From Leptospira sp. WS58.C1 (GTDB taxonomy: Bacteria > Spirochaetota > Leptospiria > Leptospirales > Leptospiraceae), in assembly GCF_040833995.1 (NCBI RefSeq), contig NZ_CP162137.1:1-64000 (forward strand): 64,000 bases of DNA. Reading direction: 5' to 3'. The first letter of the stretch is position 1; each line of letters begins with the position of its first letter. Position numbers and translations under genes: made by a program. Shown piece by piece: positions 56,992-64,000 of this stretch. The notes beneath the pieces were generated by a model. It did not search any database. It was not told the origin of the DNA and saw nothing but the letters and a program-made list of their open reading frames with translations.

Positions 56992-57894
56992 ATGAAACAG
57001 ATAGCCGCTATCTTCGCGTTGATAACAGTCACTGCTTGCGCTTCTTCTGAAACTAGAAGAAGTATCAGCGCGTCCGGAGATCCTTCCGAAATATTTTTTG
57101 AAAAAGAAATCGTTCCTATGGACCAAGAGTCCAAAAGAGATCTGGTATTGGCTAAGAACTCTTCCGCTTCCAGAGGATTAGATGATCTTCTCGCGGATAA
57201 TAAACCGGTAAAAGCCACTACACCTTCTAGACAACAATCAGGTTCTACGGGAGAATTCGACGAGGTTGGATATTCTTCCTGGTATGGTCCTAAATTTCAC
57301 GGTAAGCCGACTGCTAGCGGAGAAATTTTCGACAAAACCAAACTAACTGCAGCTCATCCAAGCCTTCCTTTAGGTTCGGTGGTTCGAGTTAAGAACCTGG
57401 AAAACGATAAAGAAGTTTTAGTAAAAGTAAACGATCGCGGGCCTTTCGTAAAAGATCGGATCATCGACCTTTCCGAAAAAGCGGCAGAGAATTTGGAATT
57501 CAAAGATGTCGGAATTGCAAGAGTTGGTCTCACCGTAGTTAGCAAAGGTGGAGCAGTAGAGTCGGAAGATATGGAAGGTCTGGAAGATGAAGAAGCTCTT
57601 CTGAAAGAGAACAAGCCCGAAAGGCTCACCCCTAAAAAGGCCGTAACTCCCGCTCCACTAGTGAAGGGAGCTCCAAAAGGACAAACTGTCCAAGTCGGAG
57701 TTTTCAGAAACAGCAGACTTGCCGAGGATTACAGAAAAAATCTTTCTGCGGAGTACGGCGAGAAAGTATATTTATTTGAAAGAGACGGTATGTTTGTTCT
57801 TCAAATGGGTGATTTTATGGATCGCGCAAAAGCGGATCTTCTAAAATCAAAATTAAAAGAAGATGGAGTGGATTGTTTTATTCCTAAAAAATAA
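56992..57894 (+). CDS. rlpA: RlpA-like lipoprotein with SPOR domain
   Basis: RlpA is a septal lytic transglycosylase or peptidoglycan-binding lipoprotein. The 300-residue protein has a signal peptide with lipobox TVTAC (Cys 16), a double-psi beta-barrel at about 90-185 (YSSWYGPKFHGKPTASGE, LTAAHPSLPLGSVVRV, KVNDRGPFVKDRIIDLSEKAA, with the catalytic-like Asp in VNDRGP), and a C-terminal SPOR domain at about 225-300. GAGG is six bases before the ATG. It is divergent from the TPR genes and followed by the structured element at 57920-58048. Confidence 0.9.
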   Translation: MKQIAAIFALITVTACASSETRRSISASGDPSEIFFEKEIVPMDQESKRDLVLAKNSSASRGLDDLLADNKPVKATTPSRQQSGSTGEFDEVGYSSWYGPKFHGKPTASGEIFDKTKLTAAHPSLPLGSVVRVKNLENDKEVLVKVNDRGPFVKDRIIDLSEKAAENLEFKDVGIARVGLTVVSKGGAVESEDMEGLEDEEALLKENKPERLTPKKAVTPAPLVKGAPKGQTVQVGVFRNSRLAEDYRKNLSAEYGEKVYLFERDGMFVLQMGDFMDRAKADLLKSKLKEDGVDCFIPKK

Positions 57895-57919
57895 AACTCT
57901 CATTCGGTCTCTGTTTTGA

Positions 57920-58012
57920 AGAGGGGGAGGACCCCCCTCGTGAACGACCCATAGTGAGCGAGCCCGAGATAGCGGAGCGTAATTGAGGGCACGCAAAGTT
58001 TCTTCCCCCTCT
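57920..58012. repeat. Structured intergenic repeat element
   Basis: AGAGGGGGA (57920-57928) is complementary to TCCCCCTCT (58004-58012), enclosing 75 bases; within it GAGGGGG and CCCCCTC form a tighter hairpin at 57921-57939. The interior carries GATAGCGGAGC (57968-57978) close to GATAGCGAAGC in the element at 16008. Probably a member of the same dispersed family. Confidence 0.5.
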
Positions 58013-58023
58013 CCGGGGAATAG

Positions 58024-58048
58024 TTTGGCTCTAGACCCCGGAGCCAAA
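58024..58048. terminator. Hairpin between convergent genes
   Basis: TTTGGCTC (58024-58031) pairs with GAGCCAAA (58041-58048) around nine bases, and GAGTTTT follows. It lies between the rlpA and Cys-rich genes, which converge, and may end both transcripts. Confidence 0.5.
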
Positions 58049-58053
58049 GAGTT

Positions 58054-58320
58054 TTAATTCCTATGAGCCCTGCAACCTTCTAATTTCATTCTGCTAGCAC
58101 ATAGAGTTTTCGCCAACTGAACGTAAGCGGGAAGACAGGTGCCGGTTCCTTGTCCGCAAGCCGGATCCGCTATCAAAAGAATAGTAAAACAATCATCGTA
58201 ACTTTTCAGATCATCAGAGCAAAGATCCTCATGGTTCACTAAGATCCCGCAATCTGAAAAGGAATATAGTAGGATTGTAGAAAAACAAACTAGAAAAAAA
58301 GTCCTTACTTTCGACTTCAT
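58054..58320 (-). CDS. Small Cys-rich exported protein or lipoprotein
   Basis: An 88-residue protein with a signal peptide and a lipobox-like SFSDC. The mature part has seven cysteines including the first, spaced as C-x9-C-x8-C-x10-C-x6-C-x11-C-x8-C, which suggests three disulfides plus a lipidated Cys. No family recognised. It lies alone between convergent rlpA and cysE. No clear SD precedes the ATG. Confidence 0.55.
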   Translation of the reverse strand: MKSKVRTFFLVCFSTILLYSFSDCGILVNHEDLCSDDLKSYDDCFTILLIADPACGQGTGTCLPAYVQLAKTLCASRMKLEGCRAHRN

Positions 58321-58406
58321 AAACCCTCGACCGCAAAAGCGGCTAACGAATATAGCCCAAAGAATTCGGAAGAAAGTCAGTTTGTCAAAAAAAAACTTTC
58401 CGGAAA

Positions 58407-59120
58407 TTAGATCCCGTCGCCATGAATGAATTCGTTCAGTTCGTTGTCTCGGTCTTTTGCAGAGGATTTTTTCTCTTTCAGATTGGATTTTGCGTACAGT
58501 TCGTTTACTTCTCTCTGCAAAGTATCTATCTTTTCGACCAGAATGGAAAAAACCCTTGCGACAGGGTCCGGAAGTTCCCCATGATCCAGCATTCTTTCTC
58601 CCTCTTTTCCGAAATCAACTTTGGAACGGACTACTTTTCCAGGAACTCCGACAACAGTGCAGTCAGCCGGAACATCTCTCAATACGACAGAACCGGCACC
58701 AATCCGAACATTATGTTCTATTACTATGTTTCCTAAAATTTTTGCTCCGGCTCCCACGACCACATTCTCTTTTAACGTCGGGTGTCTTTTGCCGCTTTCT
58801 TTACCGGTTCCGCCCAAAGTTACACCTTGCAGGATCAAACAACCTTTTGCTATTTCTGCGGTTTCTCCTATGACCACACCTTGACCATGATCTATAAAGA
58901 TCCCAGGTTCAATTTTTGCACCAGGATGAATATCGACTCCGGTCAAAAATCGAGCGAAAGTATTGATCATTCTGGGAAATAAGGGAACTTTGATCCTATA
59001 TAAAAAATGAGCCAGGGAGTGGAACCAAAGCGCGTGTAACCCCGGATAACATAAAATAACCTCTAAATAGGATTTGGCGGCAGGGTCGTTTTTTTTAATC
59101 GCTTTGATGTTCTCGAACAA
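58407..59120 (-). CDS. cysE: Serine O-acetyltransferase
   Basis: CysE makes O-acetylserine, the carbon acceptor for cysteine synthesis. The 237-residue protein has the N-terminal helical domain, the left-handed beta-helix with GVTLGGTGKESGKRHPTL, VVVGAGAKILGN and IGAGSVVLRDVPADCTVVGVPGKVVR, and a charged tail. The only usable start is TTG 59120 (upstream frame is open but lacks a start); GGGA lies seven bases upstream. It is divergent from the leader ORF and M50 gene. Confidence 0.93.
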   Translation of the reverse strand: MFENIKAIKKNDPAAKSYLEVILCYPGLHALWFHSLAHFLYRIKVPLFPRMINTFARFLTGVDIHPGAKIEPGIFIDHGQGVVIGETAEIAKGCLILQGVTLGGTGKESGKRHPTLKENVVVGAGAKILGNIVIEHNVRIGAGSVVLRDVPADCTVVGVPGKVVRSKVDFGKEGERMLDHGELPDPVARVFSILVEKIDTLQREVNELYAKSNLKEKKSSAKDRDNELNEFIHGDGI

Positions 59121-59257
59121 ATGTTTATCCCGGTTCTTCTTTTGATCCGTCTTAAAAACTAGCTGATCGATAGATAGACAGTCGATAGAAGAATAATGTT
59201 ATATTTCGTTATGAATAAGCCTGAATTTATAGTTCGATATGTAAAGGAGGAATCATT

Positions 59258-59308
59258 TTGAGAGAGGACTTGAGTCGGATTCTACGGGGAAAGGGTATAA
59301 AAAATTGA
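59258..59308 (+). CDS. Putative 16-codon leader ORF
   Basis: The best Shine-Dalgarno sequence in this part of the window, AAAGGAGG at 59243-59250, lies seven bases before TTG 59258. That frame encodes 16 residues (MREDLSRILRGKGIKN) and stops with TGA at 59306-59308, overlapping the TTG start (59305) of the M50 gene in another frame. This geometry fits translational coupling or a leader peptide. It is too short to judge by homology, so expression is unproven. Confidence 0.45.
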   Translation: MREDLSRILRGKGIKN

Positions 59309-60249
59309 ACAGACCGACTTACGGATGGAACGTACTTCTTTTCGTTCTTACTTTTTTCACCTTAACATTTCAGGATGATATATTCAAGATCCCATATTTA
59401 AACTCGGCGACAATATCGGAAATCTTTCGGATCAGGATTCCCTATTCTTTTTCTCTTCTTGGAATTCTTTTTTGTCATGAGATGGGGCATTACTTTGCCG
59501 CCAGATATTATGGGATCAAGACAACTCTACCGTATTTTTTGCCGGTTCCATTTTCTCCCGTAGGCACAATGGGCGCTGTGATCCGTATAAAAGATCCGAT
59601 CGCCAATAAAATCCAATTATTCGATATTGGGATCTGGGGACCCGCTATGAGTCTTGTTCTTTCGATACCATGTCTTGTGATCGGATTATATAATTCTCAA
59701 TTAGTTTCTCTGGCGGAAAGAACTACAATCTTACAAGCTCACCCGGGACTCATGGATATCCATTTTGGAGATAGCATCTTTACATACGTTTTATCCCAGA
59801 AAATATTAGGTCCTTTTGACCCTTCTCTATTTACTGTAGAATATACTCCTTTGGCCTTTGCCGGTTGGGTCGGACTTCTGATAACTGCATTAAATCTTTT
59901 ACCTTTCGGTCAATTGGACGGTGGGCATGTTATCTATTCCTTAGCGGGAGAAGGTTACAGAAAGTGGATCTATTATCTGTTTTCCGGATTTCTTTTACTC
60001 TCATTTTGGAATTATTCGTGGATCTTATGGGGATTGCTCATCTATTACTTTATCCGAGTAGAACATCCTTTTGTCCCGGATGCTCCTTATCCAATCGGCA
60101 AATTTAGAAAGATATTTGGCTGGGGTATGTTATTATCCTTCCTGCTTATTTTTCCGGTTTCTCCAATCACTGTCGTATCCTCTTCCGGGGCTAAGACCAG
60201 TCTAGGAGAGGATCTCTGGAATTTTCTACTCGAAGTATTTGCAAAATGA
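59305..60249 (+). CDS. M50-family (site-2) membrane metalloprotease
   Basis: A 314-residue polytopic membrane protein with HEMGH in LFCHEMGHYFAARYYG and LDGGH in LLPFGQLDGGHVIYSLAG, the two metal-binding motifs of site-2 intramembrane proteases. No PDZ domain is present. It starts with TTG, coupled to the leader ORF, and its stop overlaps the next gene by four bases. Intramembrane cleavage of a regulator or signal peptide is the probable role; no substrate is visible here. Confidence 0.85.
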   Translation: MNRPTYGWNVLLFVLTFFTLTFQDDIFKIPYLNSATISEIFRIRIPYSFSLLGILFCHEMGHYFAARYYGIKTTLPYFLPVPFSPVGTMGAVIRIKDPIANKIQLFDIGIWGPAMSLVLSIPCLVIGLYNSQLVSLAERTTILQAHPGLMDIHFGDSIFTYVLSQKILGPFDPSLFTVEYTPLAFAGWVGLLITALNLLPFGQLDGGHVIYSLAGEGYRKWIYYLFSGFLLLSFWNYSWILWGLLIYYFIRVEHPFVPDAPYPIGKFRKIFGWGMLLSFLLIFPVSPITVVSSSGAKTSLGEDLWNFLLEVFAK

Positions 60250-61691
60250 GAAAATTGATCGTTCAAATTTTTATCCTACTCTTGCTGATTATCTCTCTTT
60301 CTATCCATTCACAAGAAGAAGGTGACGTAGACATACAATTGACCGAGAATCCATACGGCCTTTCCTATGACGGAACGAATTTTTGGTTCGCCGATAGTAA
60401 AAGGAGAGCGATCATTCGTGTGGATCCAAGCGGTAGGCAAGAAGCTTTTAATTTAGGTATTCCGTTCATTGCCGGCTTAAATTTCGATCCGAGAGAAGGG
60501 AAACTTTTCGTAGCGAGTAAAAGGGTCATTCTAAAAGTAGAGCCGAACACAGGTGGAGTTACGGAACGGATACAGGTACCGATTGATAAGATAGGTGGGA
60601 TTGCAAACTTCCAAAATTATCTGTATATTCTCGATTCGGACACCGGAAAGGTCTCCGTGTATGATAAGGGAACCCAAAGTTTTTTCGGCGGTTTCTTAAC
60701 CGATAGGTCCGAACCGAAAGATATTTGTTTTGCAAGAGACAGTCTTTGGATCACGGATTCTTCCGATGGAAACGTTTATAGATATGATCCTACTAGCGGT
60801 AAGATCACCGGTTCTATTCGTTCTCCTTCTAAAGACATTAGAGGAATCGCAATCCTAGGAAGCAGGATTTACGTCGTCGATAGAACGACGCGAGAAGTCA
60901 AAAAGATCTCCTTTGTGGAAACGGATCGATTTCTTGCTTCCGGCGAGGCGACTTATCTTATCAACGTAAAGATCAAATATTCTCTGGATGAGACGACTCT
61001 AATAGGTGGAGTTTTGGGACTTCTTCCTCCTCCCACCACGGAACACCAAAGGATACGAAATCTAAAAACCAAGGACCCTAAATTTAAAGGCGATATGGTA
61101 ATGGGAGTCCGTGCTCTTTCTAAAAAATTAGGAATAGACGACCCGAAAGGTCCGCAAACCTTAGAATACCATTTCGAAGCAAGAACGACTAATGTTAGAT
61201 ATTACGTCCTGGACGACTTTCTCAAGAAAAAGGAGGAGATCCCTACCGACCTCGCGGCGTTCACCAAAAATCGTGTTTCCGTAAAAGAGAAAGCGGGGAA
61301 TTTTTTCTTAGATAAAATTTTCGATGCAAGATTATTCCGCTCCGATTGGGATAGTCTGAAAAAATCTCTATTAGACTCAGGTTTGCCTGTTCGCCCTGTC
61401 CGGAGTTTGGTATTTTCCGGATCTTCGAATCCTTCTTTCAGAGATACCTTGGATATATATATTCCAAGTTTCGGTTGGGTGCCATTAGCGAGTGTAAAAC
61501 CGGAGAAGATCGAATCATCTCGTGCTTACCAAAAAGGAGAAGATATGGTGGATCTATATCGCAGCGAGGTTTGGGCCGCTTTACCTTCTCCCATTTTATT
61601 CAAGGCGAAGGATTCCGAAATTTGGAAACCAATTCCTGCGGAGATAGAAGTTACACTTCTTCCTAAAGGAACGGATCTTTCTTCTAACTGA
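60246..61691 (+). CDS. Exported beta-propeller protein with transglutaminase-like tail
   Basis: The 481-residue product has a signal peptide (IFILLLLIISLSIHS), then NHL/six-bladed-like propeller repeats at about 30-230 with recurring YDPTSGKI and VDPSGRQ turns. The C-terminal part (about 330-430) has a VRSLVFSG...IPSFGWVPLASVKPE layout like the late strands of transglutaminase-like domains, but no catalytic Cys is visible. It overlaps the M50 gene (ATGA) and is therefore coupled to it, and its stop overlaps the convergent MATE gene by eight bases. Confidence 0.68.
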   Translation: MRKLIVQIFILLLLIISLSIHSQEEGDVDIQLTENPYGLSYDGTNFWFADSKRRAIIRVDPSGRQEAFNLGIPFIAGLNFDPREGKLFVASKRVILKVEPNTGGVTERIQVPIDKIGGIANFQNYLYILDSDTGKVSVYDKGTQSFFGGFLTDRSEPKDICFARDSLWITDSSDGNVYRYDPTSGKITGSIRSPSKDIRGIAILGSRIYVVDRTTREVKKISFVETDRFLASGEATYLINVKIKYSLDETTLIGGVLGLLPPPTTEHQRIRNLKTKDPKFKGDMVMGVRALSKKLGIDDPKGPQTLEYHFEARTTNVRYYVLDDFLKKKEEIPTDLAAFTKNRVSVKEKAGNFFLDKIFDARLFRSDWDSLKKSLLDSGLPVRPVRSLVFSGSSNPSFRDTLDIYIPSFGWVPLASVKPEKIESSRAYQKGEDMVDLYRSEVWAALPSPILFKAKDSEIWKPIPAEIEVTLLPKGTDLSSN

Positions 61692-63009
61692 AGGATTCTT
61701 GGCGGATTAAAAAAAATTTTTTGTAAGCAACAACTCCGAGTGTAATCGCTCTTCCTAACATATAGGAGGAGAGGGAAAGCCAAAGTATATGATTGTTATT
61801 TTGGATCTTTCCCCAGTAAGCGATCGGAAAGAAAAACAAAATGGAACTGACGATCATTGAATTTCGAAGAATCTTACCTTCCGAGATCCCTAAGAAAAAA
61901 CCGTCGAATATGAATGCAAATGACCCGAAGAGCAATATTGGCGTTATCCAATAACCGTATTCTTTTGCAAGAGCGACAACAGGTTTAGATTTACTGAATA
62001 ATTCGAATAAGAATTCTGAAGGAAGAAGGATCAGAATACAAAAAAACAAAGAGATCCCGAATCCGGAAACGAGGGCCATCTTTAAGATCTTTCTTAAACC
62101 TACGGTATTATTATTTCCTTTTAAATTTCCTGCGACAGTCTCCATTGCGATAGCAGCACCATCTATCCAAAATGCTCCAATCAAGATCAATTGATGAAGG
62201 ATCGCATTTGCAGCCAAGGTCTCGGAGCCTAAGCCGGAGCTGTAATTTCTAAACAAACTGAATGTTGTAATCAAAAGTAAGGTCCGGATCATGATATCCG
62301 AATTCAAGGTGAGAAGAGAAGTATACCCTTTAACAGAAAAGATCTTGATCTCATGATAGACCTGGAAGAAGCGATTCTTCTCCTTGAATAATAATACAAT
62401 AAAGAACGCTGACATTAAGTATTGACTGATAGAAGTCGCGATCCCTGCGCCATACGCATTCCAATCCAAAAATAGAACGAACCAAAAATTCAACCCTATA
62501 TTGACGACATTAGCGATGACTGTTGCAACCAGAACAGTAGCACTTTTGGATCTTCCTAAGAACCATCCTGTGAGTACGAAATTGCTAAGAGTTGCGGGGG
62601 CACTGATGATCCTGGCCTTGAAATATTCTCCACCTGCGGATTTTACTTCCTTCTCCCCTTCTAAAACCGAAAATCCGACCTTTTCTAAATAAGTGCTTGC
62701 GAGTAGTATTAAAATACCGATCCCGACACCTAATAAAAGGGATCTTAAAAGTATCTGAAAGGATTCTTTGTAATTTTCATTTCCTTCTGCTTGAGCTGTA
62801 AGTCCAGTCGTGCTCATTCTCAAAAAGGAAAATCCCCAGAACAAATAATCGAATAGTATGTTGGATAATGCCACTCCGGCTACGAATGTGTGTGATTCCA
62901 ATTGACCAAGCACTGCAACATCGGCAAAGCTAGTCAGTGGTACAGTCAGGTTCGCGATTATATTAAAGAAAGTTAGGGTGAGAAATTTTTTTTCCAAAAG
63001 TAGATTCAA
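61684..63009 (-). CDS. MATE-family efflux transporter, DinF-like
   Basis: A 441-residue 12-helix transporter that expels cationic drugs or other small molecules using H+ or Na+. The NIIANLTVPLTSFADVAVLGQLES start, the SNILFDYLFWGFSFLRMSTTGLTAQA helices and the internally repeated second half (FWIDGAAIAMETVAG) match the DinF subgroup, in which a conserved Asp and Pro of helix 1 are visible. Its ATG overlaps the DAACS stop (ATGA), so the two are translated together. Confidence 0.88.
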   Translation of the reverse strand: MNLLLEKKFLTLTFFNIIANLTVPLTSFADVAVLGQLESHTFVAGVALSNILFDYLFWGFSFLRMSTTGLTAQAEGNENYKESFQILLRSLLLGVGIGILILLASTYLEKVGFSVLEGEKEVKSAGGEYFKARIISAPATLSNFVLTGWFLGRSKSATVLVATVIANVVNIGLNFWFVLFLDWNAYGAGIATSISQYLMSAFFIVLLFKEKNRFFQVYHEIKIFSVKGYTSLLTLNSDIMIRTLLLITTFSLFRNYSSGLGSETLAANAILHQLILIGAFWIDGAAIAMETVAGNLKGNNNTVGLRKILKMALVSGFGISLFFCILILLPSEFLFELFSKSKPVVALAKEYGYWITPILLFGSFAFIFDGFFLGISEGKILRNSMIVSSILFFFPIAYWGKIQNNNHILWLSLSSYMLGRAITLGVVAYKKFFLIRQESFS

Positions 63010-64000
63010 ATACCCTGTCGTTTTCTATCATCTATACTTTGGAAAACATTGCAGGCAACTAAATCGCCGGTTACATTGACGGTGGTCCTACACATATCCA
63101 AGATACGATCCACTCCCAAGATAATACCGATCCCCTCGGTTGGAACTCCGACACCTGCCAAAATAGATGCAAGGATCACGATACCAAGTCCGGGAGTGCT
63201 TGGAGTTCCGATCGAAGCTACTACGGTTGCGATGAGTACGAATGCAAGGTTTGTTGCCGTTAATTCTATCCCATAAACCTGTGATAAAAATACCGTGGCG
63301 ACTGCTTGGTAAAGTGCAGTTCCGTCCATATTCACCGTGGCTCCCAAAGGAAGAATAAACTCTGCGATCTTTCGGGAAACGCCCATCTTCTCTATTCCGG
63401 TTTTTAAGGAAAAAGGAAGAACAGCGGCAGAACTAGAAGTGGAGAACGCGAGCAGTTGTACCTCGCCTGCTTGCTTCAAAAACCAAATAGGGCTCTTTCT
63501 TGCCACAAGTGCAAGTATGATCGAATACATGAAGAGCATTATGGTTAAGCCGCCAAGCACAGTGATAAAATAAACTCCCAAACTTAATAAAACTTTCAGA
63601 CCTATTTTTGCGGTGATCTGCGCAATTAGTCCGAAGACTGCAAAAGGTGCGATCTTCATGGCCCATTGAACGAATACCATACTGGTCTTAAATATCGCTT
63701 GGAATACGGGAAGAACGTACGCAGTACTTTGCTGTTCTATAGAAAGGATAGCAATACCAACCAAAAGAGCTAATAAAACTACTCCTAACATATCTCCGTT
63801 TGCAAATGTTTGGAATGGGTTTCTAGGAAGGACTGAGAGTATTAACTCTGGGACCTTCTCTATTGAAACACTGTCCGAGGTTTCGGAAACTTTGCTAGGG
63901 ACCTGCACTCGCGGGATACCGGCAGGATCAACAAAACTTCCGGGCCTGATCGTACTTGCTAAGACCAATCCGATCGAGACCGCTAATATCGTGGTAAATA
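63006..64000 (-). CDS. Dicarboxylate/cation symporter (DAACS), partial at window end
   Basis: The gene is read right to left and runs off the window end, so the true start is not seen; the frame stays open to base 64000 with FTTILAVSIGLVLASTIRPG. Internal hallmarks are VPELILSVLPRNPFQTFANGDMLGVVLLAL, the serine-rich AFSTSSSAAVLPFSLK reentrant loop and NMDGTALYQAV with the Na+/substrate-binding residues, plus PSTPGLGIVILASIL. It would import glutamate, aspartate or C4-dicarboxylates with Na+ or H+. Its stop overlaps the MATE ATG. Confidence 0.93.
   Translation of the reverse strand, partial: FTTILAVSIGLVLASTIRPGSFVDPAGIPRVQVPSKVSETSDSVSIEKVPELILSVLPRNPFQTFANGDMLGVVLLALLVGIAILSIEQQSTAYVLPVFQAIFKTSMVFVQWAMKIAPFAVFGLIAQITAKIGLKVLLSLGVYFITVLGGLTIMLFMYSIILALVARKSPIWFLKQAGEVQLLAFSTSSSAAVLPFSLKTGIEKMGVSRKIAEFILPLGATVNMDGTALYQAVATVFLSQVYGIELTATNLAFVLIATVVASIGTPSTPGLGIVILASILAGVGVPTEGIGIILGVDRILDMCRTTVNVTGDLVACNVFQSIDDRKRQGI

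Noticed and set aside
58457..58873. Plus-strand ORF opposite cysE
   Set aside because: The minus strand encodes a full, well-conserved serine acetyltransferase here.

Overview
The window looks like the start of a Leptospira (spirochaete) main chromosome, numbered from the dnaA start codon. The reasons are the order dnaA-dnaN-recF-DUF721-gyrB-gyrA, a recognisable lipL21 with a tandem copy, many exported lipoproteins with relaxed spirochaetal lipoboxes, a DUF1577-type protein, a FliG, and frequent TTG and GTG starts. Species cannot be fixed from the sequence alone. No rRNA, tRNA, CRISPR array, insertion sequence or phage gene was recognised, and nearly all of the window is coding.

Layout. 1-9819: replication and topology block (dnaA, oriC-like gap, dnaN, recF, DUF721/DciA-like, gyrB, gyrA, dus). 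9888-15653: envelope lipoproteins including lipL21 and its copy, an exported VWA protein paired with a Fis-type AAA protein that lacks the sigma-54 contact loop, and DNA polymerase III delta. 15750-20936: small proteins, a 21-bp inverted-repeat element, Maf, SDR, YciO, aldo-keto reductase, Spx/ArsC-like protein. 21070-24285: FliG and a membrane class III nucleotide cyclase with an odd start. 24405-31175: exported proteins, a split urate-oxidase-N/cytochrome c pair, an inositol-phosphatase-like protein, an unknown protein and a GH42 beta-galactosidase. 31347-36077: hslO-tsaE-tsaB-rnr. 36151-38273: two-subunit GMC dehydrogenase. 38385-43898: TPR protein, then a leftward operon TonB-like/NusG-like/kdsD/aroD, then DUF445. 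44068-48894: PAS chemoreceptor, M50B protease-like protein, UDP-glucuronate decarboxylase, PntAA. 48841-56888: leftward DUF1577-hisS-PAP2, an OmpA/PD40 envelope protein, DHPS-like protein, two TPR proteins. 56992-64000: RlpA/SPOR lipoprotein, small Cys-rich protein, cysE, M50 protease with a beta-propeller protein, MATE exporter, and a truncated dicarboxylate symporter at the edge.

How genes work together. Many neighbours overlap by 4 to 8 bases (ATGA-type), implying translational coupling: recF/DUF721, gyrA/dus, SDR/yciO, tsaE/tsaB/rnr, GH42/unknown, M50/propeller, DAACS/MATE. The least explained units are the VWA-AAA pair, the dispersed inverted-repeat elements, the lipL21 copy with a swapped core, the cyclase start, and the leader ORF before the M50 protease.
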